This document shows, one piece after another, positions 1 through 5,859 of a stretch of 8,052 nt of DNA (its first letter is position 1; every line of letters begins with the position of its first letter). Position numbers and translations under genes: made by a program. The DNA is taken from positions 1-8,052 of the forward strand of contig JAGGUS010000047.1 of the NCBI GenBank assembly GCA_021158375.1, read 5' to 3'. The DNA is from Thermoprotei archaeon. Lineage in GTDB: Archaea > Thermoproteota > Thermoprotei > QMSL01 > B3-G16. The notes under the pieces are model-generated. The model ran no database searches. It saw only the letters and a program-made list of their open reading frames with translations, and was not told where the DNA came from.

Positions 1-883
1 AAGGACACCTAGGATGAAACCTACAACCAGGAGGCAAATCTATTGGGCTAGGTATTATACCAGGTATGGGCTCTAGATAGTCTATAGATTTGAGCGGATT
101 TGGAACTGCCCTTAATAGGCCTTGCGTGTAGGGATGTAGTGGTCTTTCAAATAATTCAGCTACACTAGCAACCTCCACTATTTTGCCTAAATACATTACT
201 GCAACTCTATCGCAGTACTCGGCGACAAGACCTAGATTATGTGTGATTAAGAGTAAGGTCATGTTGTGCGACTCCTTCAATGACATTATTAAATCCATTA
301 TCTGGGCTTGTATTGTAACATCCAGTGCAGTAGTTGGTTCATCAGCTATCAGTAGTTTTGGATTGTTCGATATCGATATAGATATCACTACACGTTGCTT
401 CATTCCGCCGCTTAGTTCATGAGGGAAGCTATTCATCCTCTTTTCGGCTTCAGGTATTGCTACACGAGTAAGCAGTTTTAGAGCCTTACTAAAAGCGCTA
501 GGCCATTTAACAGTATTATGGGACACTATAGTTTCAGCTATTTGATAACCACAGGTAAATAAGGGATCTAAAGCAGATGATGGATCTTGACATATATAGG
601 CTATCTCAGAACCCCTTATCTTACGAAGTTCAGATTCAGGCAGTTTCATGAGATCTCTTCCATCGAAAATTATTTCTCCAGATACGATTCTTCCAGGAGG
701 AGGAACTAAGCGAAGTATAGCTCTTGCTACGGTAGATTTGCCACATCCAGTTTCACCTACTAGTGCAAAGCTCTCACCTTGCATTACAGATAAGTCAACT
801 CCATTAACAGCTTTTACTACACCAGCATATGTGTTGAAGTATACCTTAAGCCCTTTTATATCTAAAAGTACCTTACTAGCCAC
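1..883 (-). CDS. dppD: Opp/Dpp-type ABC importer ATPase, DppD-like (3' end cut by window edge)
   Basis: Cytoplasmic ATPase that should power uptake through the DppB/DppC pore. I translated it from the sequence: the frame is open from GTG at 883 to the window edge, giving 294 residues without a frameshift (the family is usually about 320-340). Visible motifs are Walker A GETGCGKST (residues 43-51), Q-loop CQDP (98-101), signature LSGGMKQRV (157-165), Walker B LLIADEP with catalytic Glu182, the D-loop region TALD (185-188) and switch His215. Residues about 234-294 match the Opp/Dpp-specific C-terminal region (oligo_HPY): HPYTQGLL (250-257), then PPGCRFHPRCP (284-294) with Cys287 and Cys293, two of the cysteines associated with an Fe-S cluster in some homologues. 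The GTG start overlaps the dppC stop by 8 bases and has GGAGG at 893-897, 9 bases upstream, which decides the start. Substrate is unknown; some archaeal Dpp/Opp systems import oligosaccharides. Family assignment is secure; the symbol denotes subunit class only. Confidence 0.95.
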   Translation of the reverse strand, partial: MASKVLLDIKGLKVYFNTYAGVVKAVNGVDLSVMQGESFALVGETGCGKSTVARAILRLVPPPGRIVSGEIIFDGRDLMKLPESELRKIRGSEIAYICQDPSSALDPLFTCGYQIAETIVSHNTVKWPSAFSKALKLLTRVAIPEAEKRMNSFPHELSGGMKQRVVISISISNNPKLLIADEPTTALDVTIQAQIMDLIMSLKESHNMTLLLITHNLGLVAEYCDRVAVMYLGKIVEVASVAELFERPLHPYTQGLLRAVPNPLKSIDYLEPIPGIIPSPIDLPPGCRFHPRCP

Positions 884-1832
884 TTTTCTCGCCCTCCTTC
901 TTTATCTCCTTCTTAAACTCAAGCCTACGTCTATATTTTGGATCGAGAACATCACGTAAACTATCACCTAGGAGGTTCCATCCAAGGGAGGTGAGGAATA
1001 TTGCTAAACCAGGGAAGAGTACATACCACCATTTCTCAGGGAAGTATGCCCTGCCATCAGCTACTAAGCGTCCCCATTCAGGAGTTGGCGGCTGTGCGCC
1101 AAGTCCTATAAACGATAAAGAGGATGTGACTATGATAACGCTTCCGAAATCTAATGTAGCTAGAACTATCACTGGCGTAAGTACATTAGGGAGTATGTGC
1201 CTTATCATTATTTTCCAAGGACTTAAACCAAGGGCTCTCGCTGCCTCAATGAAAAGGGCCTCTCTGACCTGAAGCACTTGTGCACGGACTACTCTCACAT
1301 AAGAGGGCCACCATACAAGAGCAACAGCCAATATTGCAGACCAGAGGCCTGGCTTAAACGCGGCACTGAACGCTATAGCCAGCACTAAACCAGGAAATGC
1401 TAAGAATACGTCAGTTATCCTCATTATAATCTCATCGATTATACCACCATAGTACCCTGCAATGAGTCCTAAAGTTAAACCAAGTGGTATAGCTACTGCT
1501 AAAACTACTACAGCGGCTAGCAAGGATACTCTAGCACCACTAAGCACTCTACTGAAAAGATCACGTCCAAACTCATCAGTCCCAAATGGATGTTTTAGTG
1601 AAGGAGGCAATAATCTTAACTTATGCATGTTCTTAAAGTCTATGAAAATAGGATTGTATGGAGTTATGTAGGGACCAATTATGCCAATTACTAAAAAGCT
1701 TATCGTTAATATTAACCCAAGAACACCAGTTGGGGATCTTCTTAATACATTGAACATTAGTTTTAGTTCGCTTAATGTACGAGATCTTCTCTCAGAAGCA
1801 AAAAGATTCTTAAATACCTTAAGGTCTCTCAT
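876..1832 (-). CDS. dppC: Opp/Dpp-type ABC importer permease, DppC-like
   Basis: Second membrane permease of the importer, expected to pair with DppB as the translocation pore. The 318 residues are typical of the family. After a charged cytoplasmic N-terminus, the first membrane helix spans about residues 36-57. The family motif HPFGTDEFGRDLFSRVLSGA follows (81-100). The EAA coupling loop that docks on the ATPase is REALFIEAARALGL with its following helix (190-216). LSFIGLGAQPPTPEWG (239-254) and GDSLRDVLDP (289-298) are the classic C-terminal motifs. The last 20 residues form a lysine/arginine-rich tail that runs into the dppD start. The ATG overlaps the dppB stop as ATGA (4 bases), and GAGG lies about 8 bases upstream, so translation is probably coupled to dppB. 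No defect is seen. Confidence 0.96.
   Translation of the reverse strand: MRDLKVFKNLFASERRSRTLSELKLMFNVLRRSPTGVLGLILTISFLVIGIIGPYITPYNPIFIDFKNMHKLRLLPPSLKHPFGTDEFGRDLFSRVLSGARVSLLAAVVVLAVAIPLGLTLGLIAGYYGGIIDEIIMRITDVFLAFPGLVLAIAFSAAFKPGLWSAILAVALVWWPSYVRVVRAQVLQVREALFIEAARALGLSPWKIMIRHILPNVLTPVIVLATLDFGSVIIVTSSLSFIGLGAQPPTPEWGRLVADGRAYFPEKWWYVLFPGLAIFLTSLGWNLLGDSLRDVLDPKYRRRLEFKKEIKKEGEKSG
893..897 (-). promoter_or_regulatory. Ribosome binding site deciding the dppD GTG start
   Basis: GGAGG on the minus strand, inside the last codons of dppC and 9 bases before the GTG at 883. It supports GTG as the dppD start and reinitiation at the dppC stop. Confidence 0.75.
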
Positions 1833-2833
1833 AGTCTTATCCTCGGGTCAATTAATGCATATATTAAATCAACCATAAAGTTCACTAAAACGTATATTAA
1901 GCCTATAAGAAGGGTTACACCCATTATGGCGGGGTAATCCATATTCATTATAGAACCTACAGCATAAGTACCTATACCGGGCCACGAGAATATCGTTTCA
2001 GTAACTATAGCGCCACTAAGAAGGCCGCCGAATATGAGGCCAAGTATCGTTATTATTGGTATGGAGGCATTTTTAAGTACATGCTTAAATATGAAACTCT
2101 TCTTCAAACCACGCACTTGAGCATAGTCGATGTATTCTGCAGAAAGGACATCGAGCATGCTACCTCTAGTTATCCTTGCCACCAGACCTATTGATGGATA
2201 TGCTAATGTTAATGCAGGAAGTACCATGTGGGATAGATTGTCAATAAATGCCTTGAAATCGCCGGAGAGGATGCTATCTAATAAGTAAAGACCAGTATAT
2301 ACTTTATGAGGAGCTATACCCCTTCCTGCAGCGGGAAATAATCCTAAATGATAGTAAAATATCCACTGTAGAAGAATACCGAGCCAGAAGACTGGAATTG
2401 AAGCACCACTTATTGCTACTACTCTAACTACATGATCTATCCAGCTATCCTTCCTAAGAGCAGAGATTATACCAAGTGGAATACCTATCGCCATAACTAA
2501 TATTAACGCGAAAATGGCCAGTTCTACTGTGGCGGGAAAATATGTCTTTATATCAGCAAGAATTGATCTGTGAGTGACTGGAGACGTACCCCAATCACCT
2601 GAAAGTATATCCTTCAAATAGTAGAAGTACTGTACATATACGGGTTTATCTAAATGATATTTCTTAGTTAGCATCTCGATTACTTCAGGCTTCGCTTTAA
2701 CGCCACCGGCCCATAGCCTTGCTGGATTTGCTGGAATAACTCTTGCTATAACGAACGTTAAGAGAGTTACCCCTATTATTGTAGGTAGGAATGTTAGTAA
2801 CCTTCGGATTACGTAATACTTGAACTCGCTCAT
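1829..2833 (-). CDS. dppB: Opp/Dpp-type ABC importer permease, DppB-like
   Basis: First membrane permease of the importer. The 334 residues are usual for the family. A first transmembrane helix (about 11-31) is followed by an extracytoplasmic region containing the family pattern YHLDKPVYVQYFYYL (59-73) and SGDWGTS (78-84). Five further helices follow. The EAA loop for the ATPase contact is AEYIDYAQVRGLKKSFIFKH (232-251). The C-terminal part shows ETIFSWPGIG (279-288) and ends DPRIRL, both DppB hallmarks. The ATG at 2833 is preceded by GGAGG at 2845-2849 with an 11-base spacer. The gap to the binding-protein gene is 121 bases and contains its own TATA-like element, so transcription may start here separately. 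The symbol denotes subunit class; transported solute is unknown. Confidence 0.96.
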   Translation of the reverse strand: MSEFKYYVIRRLLTFLPTIIGVTLLTFVIARVIPANPARLWAGGVKAKPEVIEMLTKKYHLDKPVYVQYFYYLKDILSGDWGTSPVTHRSILADIKTYFPATVELAIFALILVMAIGIPLGIISALRKDSWIDHVVRVVAISGASIPVFWLGILLQWIFYYHLGLFPAAGRGIAPHKVYTGLYLLDSILSGDFKAFIDNLSHMVLPALTLAYPSIGLVARITRGSMLDVLSAEYIDYAQVRGLKKSFIFKHVLKNASIPIITILGLIFGGLLSGAIVTETIFSWPGIGTYAVGSIMNMDYPAIMGVTLLIGLIYVLVNFMVDLIYALIDPRIRL

Positions 2834-2844
2834 TACGTGTTGCG

Positions 2845-2849
2845 CCTCC
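2845..2849 (-). promoter_or_regulatory. Ribosome binding site of dppB
   Basis: GGAGG within a GGGGAGG run on the minus strand, 11 bases before the ATG at 2833. A strong site here fits an independently transcribed leader rather than simple read-through coupling. Confidence 0.7.
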
Positions 2850-2897
2850 CCGTTTTTATTATGTCTTAACCGATCGTAATAAGTGAAAAAGACAAGG

Positions 2898-2906
2898 TAT
2901 ATAAAA
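2898..2906 (-). promoter_or_regulatory. Putative internal archaeal promoter for dppBCD
   Basis: On the minus strand the sequence reads TTTTATATA, preceded by the purine-rich CGAAAGAC as a possible BRE. It lies in the 121-base gap between the binding-protein stop and dppB. A start site about 25 bases downstream would fall near 2876, giving a leader of about 40 bases that includes the dppB ribosome binding site. Prediction from pattern only. Confidence 0.55.
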
Positions 2907-2922
2907 GTCTTTCGCTTTTATA
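2900..2922 (-). repeat. Perfect 8-bp inverted repeat with 7-base loop
   Basis: TATAAAAG (2900-2907) and CTTTTATA (2915-2922) are exact reverse complements around a 7-base spacer. The repeat overlaps the putative dppB TATA box. It could be an operator, a transcript hairpin between the binding-protein and permease messages, or chance in AT-rich DNA. Confidence 0.5.
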
Positions 2923-2935
2923 AAAATGTAAAAAA
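2922..2935 (-). terminator. Possible T-tract terminator of the binding-protein transcript
   Basis: Reading the minus strand, a run of six T (2935-2930) and then five T (2926-2922) follow within 35 bases of the binding-protein stop codon. Archaeal termination commonly uses such T-rich tracts without a required hairpin. It may be leaky, allowing some read-through into dppBCD. Confidence 0.45.
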
Positions 2936-2954
2936 TACTTTTAGACTATTATGT

Positions 2955-4976
2955 CTACTTAGCTTCGCCCACTATTACTAGCCAGTCGCCGTAGGTGAAC
3001 TGTTTAGCGGATGTCATGTTGACTATGTTCTTCGCTTCATCTAGACTTGAAACTTTCACTATCTTAATGTCCTTAAATTGATAGCCACTGCATGCCAGTG
3101 GGCTTGCATAGTCATCTGGATCGACGTAGTCGGGTCCCCATCCTATTAAGTTTACATCGAAGCCTGTCTTGCTCATTATCCTTTCGTTAAACGTAGGCCT
3201 CGATGCAACCTCTATTTTTACAGTGAAGCCTAATTGTGACCAGGCCATCTGTAATATCGTTGCCTCATCCTGTAGCTCTTTATAGCCTTCGCATATTAGG
3301 ATGGTGATAGTGTACTTACTTGGGTCTACTCCAGCCCTTTTCAGTAGCTCCTTAGCTTTGTCTAGATTGTACGTATAATTGATTACACCATCGTTTTGGA
3401 AGCCAAACATGCCCTTGGGTATTACGCCGTATGCCTTAAAAGCAAGACCGCCGTATGCCACCTTGGCTATTTGATCATATGGTATGGCATAGGCCAATGC
3501 TTGCCTTACTTCTTTCTTATTGAATGGCTCCTTATTGCAGTTTGGAACTGCATACATTATCGTTAATGTGTTCTGTTTCCTAACTACTACCTTCCATGTC
3601 TTACCGCCATAATTAAGAGTGGCGCCTTCTACTTTGAACAGAAGTGATGCGGGCATATCTATCATATCGAGATCTCCCTTTGTGAACTGCATTATTCTGG
3701 TCTCATCTTCAGGTATTAAGAATATCTTAACGTGCTTCACCTTTGGCTTATCGTCTCCCCAGTAGTATGGGTTAGCCGCGAGTTCAACGTATTGTCTGTG
3801 CGCCCATTTTATCATGTAGTATGGGCCACTGCCTACTGGATGTTCATACATCCAAGTGTTCTCCTCACCTGGTTTAACTCCACCGTGAGCTTCAACTACT
3901 TCCTTACAGACTATAGAAGCAGGCATTGTAGCCAATACGTTTAGTATTGCTGGATATGGCATTTTTAGTTTTAGCTTTACTACACCAGCCACAGAGCCGC
4001 TATAGCCGAAGAATTTCAGTAACTCATCAAGAGAAGTCACTTTCTTTGATGAGCCTTTAAATTCGGTAAGGAGACCTTGTGATAGTAAGCTCTTAAAGTC
4101 ATCAAGAGAGACTACATCGCTTGCATTTATATCAATGAAGGTATCTATTAACCAGTAAGGATCTTGATGCATTATTACGACTCTACGTAATGAATAAACT
4201 ACATCCTCGGGAGTTAATGGGTAGGTCTTATTATCCCATGGATCATAGAACTTAACGCCGTCCCTTATCACGAAATACCACTCAGTAGCATCAGTAGTAT
4301 GAGCCCAGGCTACAGCAATGCTAGGAACTACGTACTCTGTATTCTCGCCCTCGTATGTTACGAGCCTATCGTATATCTGATACATTATCCACCAATCAAA
4401 GCCCCAATAGCTAACGGCGGGATCTAAGCTATGAGGTTCTTCAGTACCACCATAGCGTATGACGTCGGGTTCAGGCGCACTCGGATCCTTCCCTAGATAG
4501 TTGAAGCGGAAACGAAGCGTTGGATGGAAGTATACGTTCTTCATCCACTCCCAATATACGCGAGGAGCTTGTGTCTGTACTAGCCATATTAGAGGTAGCT
4601 CATCATTCGTTATTTTTTGTATCACATTGTATATGACTTTGCGCGCCTCGGGGTCTGTACATTTTCTGCCAGCCCATATTAGGGCATCCAGCGATATATT
4701 GCTGTACCAACTCGGCGATATAGATGAGTAGGGCACTAAATCTTTATCAGGCAACTTAGTTGCACCACTATAAGCTACTACGAGGATATTCTTTGCCCCT
4801 GGAGCCTGTACGCCGCCTGTACCACCAGCTGGACCAGTAACTGGGCCTGAAGGACCAGCTGGGGCAATACGTTTTTTATAGAAGAACCATCCGCCTATCG
4901 CAGCTATAACTACTATTACTATAGCCACTATCGCCATTGTAGTCTTTGTCAATGATTTATTTTTCATACTAGCCAT
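2955..4976 (-). CDS. Membrane-anchored SBP_bac_5 (DppA/OppA-type) substrate-binding protein, apparently circularly permuted
   Basis: Extracytoplasmic solute-capture protein of the adjacent importer; 673 residues. Order seen: basic N-terminus, hydrophobic helix 14-31 ending in YKKR (signal anchor), Pro/Gly/Thr-rich linker about 37-61, a domain at 61-163, then 171-673. Residues 171-630 follow the normal family order: mature start DVIRYGGTEEPHSLDPAV (171-188), YDRLVTYEGE (202-211), IRDGVKFYD (237-245), LTPEDVVYSLRR (254-265), PVGSGPY (380-386), ANPYYWGDDKPKV (401-413), GFDVNLIGWGPDYVDPDDYA (605-624). The usual next segment is absent there and instead occupies 90-163: WYSNISLDALIWAGRKCTD (90-108), ARKVIYNVIQKITNDELPLI (111-130), then V140 to L161. 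Hence the permutation call. The 40-residue tail (634-673) is unassigned. Five N-glycosylation sequons (N93, N249, N284, N533, N653) fit an exported protein. The ATG at 4976 is fixed by AAGGAGGT ten bases upstream; a second ATG at 4967 is too far from it. Solute unknown. Confidence 0.93.
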   Translation of the reverse strand: MASMKNKSLTKTTMAIVAIVIVVIAAIGGWFFYKKRIAPAGPSGPVTGPAGGTGGVQAPGAKNILVVAYSGATKLPDKDLVPYSSISPSWYSNISLDALIWAGRKCTDPEARKVIYNVIQKITNDELPLIWLVQTQAPRVYWEWMKNVYFHPTLRFRFNYLGKDPSAPEPDVIRYGGTEEPHSLDPAVSYWGFDWWIMYQIYDRLVTYEGENTEYVVPSIAVAWAHTTDATEWYFVIRDGVKFYDPWDNKTYPLTPEDVVYSLRRVVIMHQDPYWLIDTFIDINASDVVSLDDFKSLLSQGLLTEFKGSSKKVTSLDELLKFFGYSGSVAGVVKLKLKMPYPAILNVLATMPASIVCKEVVEAHGGVKPGEENTWMYEHPVGSGPYYMIKWAHRQYVELAANPYYWGDDKPKVKHVKIFLIPEDETRIMQFTKGDLDMIDMPASLLFKVEGATLNYGGKTWKVVVRKQNTLTIMYAVPNCNKEPFNKKEVRQALAYAIPYDQIAKVAYGGLAFKAYGVIPKGMFGFQNDGVINYTYNLDKAKELLKRAGVDPSKYTITILICEGYKELQDEATILQMAWSQLGFTVKIEVASRPTFNERIMSKTGFDVNLIGWGPDYVDPDDYASPLACSGYQFKDIKIVKVSSLDEAKNIVNMTSAKQFTYGDWLVIVGEAK
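4488..4796 (-). other. Relocated C-terminal segment of the SBP fold (residues 61-163)
   Basis: This stretch encodes what ends ordinary DppA/OppA proteins: the YSN-x-x-x-D-x-L-I helix, a TDPEARK-type helix start, the aq-ii helix with a D/E-E-L-P turn, a PLIWLVQ strand, then V-x-x-W-x-x-x-V-x-F-x-P. In E. coli DppA, from memory, the matching features come after the DPDNF motif near the C-terminus. Here they precede the normal N-terminus, joined to it by the short linker KDPSAPEP (163-170). Confidence 0.85.
4794..4937 (-). other. N-terminal membrane anchor and Pro/Gly-rich stalk of the binding protein
   Basis: Residues 14-31 are a nearly uninterrupted Ile/Val/Ala/Gly helix followed by WFFYKKR. 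Residues 37-61 are a low-complexity stalk of Ala, Gly, Pro, Thr and Ser. No lipobox cysteine and no clear class III (pilin-type, K/R-G/A) processing site is visible, so an uncleaved signal anchor is the simplest reading. Such tethers are common for archaeal binding proteins. Confidence 0.8.
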
Positions 4977-4986
4977 TATACTATTA

Positions 4987-4991
4987 CCTCC
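4987..4991 (-). promoter_or_regulatory. Ribosome binding site of the binding-protein gene
   Basis: GGAGG inside AAGGAGGT, a near-perfect Shine-Dalgarno match ten bases before the ATG at 4976. It decides between the two nearby ATG codons at 4976 and 4967. Confidence 0.8.
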
Positions 4992-5023
4992 TTAAACCTG
5001 AGGGTTAACCTATATCTAAGACC

Positions 5024-5032
5024 TATAAAAAT
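5024..5032. promoter_or_regulatory. TATA-like element positioned for divergent transcription
   Basis: TATAAAAAT on the plus strand reads as TTTTTATA on the minus strand, where GTTAAA lies just upstream as a possible BRE. On the minus strand a start site about 25 bases away would fall near 5002, giving a leader of about 25 bases containing the binding-protein ribosome binding site. On the plus strand a start site about 25 bases away coincides with the ATG at 5052, predicting a leaderless message. One box may serve both directions. Confidence 0.55.
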
Positions 5033-5051
5033 TTAACTCCTAACTAGTAAA

Positions 5052-5762
5052 ATGGTAGGAGTAAAGAATAAAATAGAGAGGGGGGAGAAAGTCATTAACA
5101 CAAAGTGCAAGATATTGCTACATAACATGATTCTCATGAAGTATAGGATAAAGGACGTCGGAGATTATGTAGACGTGGGAATAGATACGTCGCTTTTAAG
5201 ACTCTTAGAGGATAAAAGTCTCTGTGTATTTTGCATATTACGCAATCCTGAGAGAAGACATCCTCATACCATTAGAGAACATGAGAATATAAAAGGTGAG
5301 GAAATTCCAGGGGTAATCAATGAAGAAGAGGTATTGAGAATTCTCATTAGCTTATATAAGGATATAGAGGAAGAATTAGAAAGATATCTAAGGAGAACTA
5401 TGAATATATTGAGGAAGATCTCATTATCGTCCATATTAAGGATCTTCATGATACCATACCGCTCACCGTATTGGGACATAGAGAAGATGCGAGAAGGTGA
5501 GGTGAGGAGGCTTAAGTTAAGATATCATGCATACATTATAATGCGAGAGGTCTTGAAATTTCACAGAGACATTGACATAGAAGATGTTGAGATATTCTCA
5601 TCGAGAACTGCGAAATATCCTCTTCGGTATGTATTTAACAACAATAATATCCAGATATACGATGAACCTAGAGATAAAGAGGAGAAGATCTATGAGAATA
5701 TACTTAACCTTGACTATGGATATAAGGAATATGTACTTTCTCTCTTAAAGGAAGATCATTAG
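5052..5762 (+). CDS. Hypothetical 236-residue archaeal protein with CxxC and His cluster
   Basis: I do not recognise this protein. It is highly charged, rich in Lys, Arg, Glu and Ile, with no convincing signal peptide or transmembrane helix, so it is probably cytoplasmic. Cys58 and Cys61 form a CxxC (LCVFC), followed by His70, His72 and His77 in a basic stretch (PERRHPHTIREH, 66-77), a possible metal-binding cluster. Residues about 90-125 look helical and acidic-basic (INEEEVLRILISLYKDIEEE starts it at 89). Another helix is likely at 145-171, and the C-terminal 30 residues also look helical. The ATG at 5052 is not preceded by a Shine-Dalgarno, but a TATA box about 24 bases upstream makes a leaderless start reasonable. 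It is divergent from the binding protein, and 97 bases separate it from the downstream transporter. The long open frame with archaeal codon use supports a real gene; function cannot be inferred. Confidence 0.8.
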   Translation: MVGVKNKIERGEKVINTKCKILLHNMILMKYRIKDVGDYVDVGIDTSLLRLLEDKSLCVFCILRNPERRHPHTIREHENIKGEEIPGVINEEEVLRILISLYKDIEEELERYLRRTMNILRKISLSSILRIFMIPYRSPYWDIEKMREGEVRRLKLRYHAYIIMREVLKFHRDIDIEDVEIFSSRTAKYPLRYVFNNNNIQIYDEPRDKEEKIYENILNLDYGYKEYVLSLLKEDH

Positions 5763-5815
5763 TTAAAAACATGGGGAGATTAAGTCTGTTCATCTGTAGA
5801 TGGATTAGGAAATCC

Positions 5816-5823
5816 TTTTATTA
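5816..5823 (+). promoter_or_regulatory. Putative TATA box for the ArsB/NhaD-like transporter gene
   Basis: TTTTATTA preceded by GGAAATCC, lying 37-44 bases before the GTG start at 5860. A start about 25 bases downstream (near 5845) would leave a leader of about 15 bases that contains GGTGA at 5848-5852. Weak consensus, but well spaced. Confidence 0.45.
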
Positions 5824-5859
5824 GACATAATAATTAAGTTTCATTCTGGTGAACACAAA

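Noticed and set aside
1..883. Possibility that dppD is a broken pseudogene
   Set aside because: Frame-by-frame translation gives one uninterrupted 294-residue frame with all ATPase motifs; it is simply cut by the window edge.
648..959. Plus-strand open frame of 103 residues across the dppC/dppD junction
   Set aside because: Antisense to Walker A and the two well-supported overlapping genes; no independent support.
5094..5115. Alternative downstream start of the hypothetical gene after the GGGGGGAG run
   Set aside because: The codons at a suitable distance are not ATG, GTG or TTG (only ATT), and the first TTG is about 30 bases away; ATG 5052 with a well-spaced TATA box fits better.
5788..5805. 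Hairpin with a UGUA loop around CATCTGTAGATG downstream of the hypothetical gene, considered as a terminator
   Set aside because: Stem is short with G-U wobble pairs and no T-tract follows immediately; the region more likely holds the next gene's promoter.
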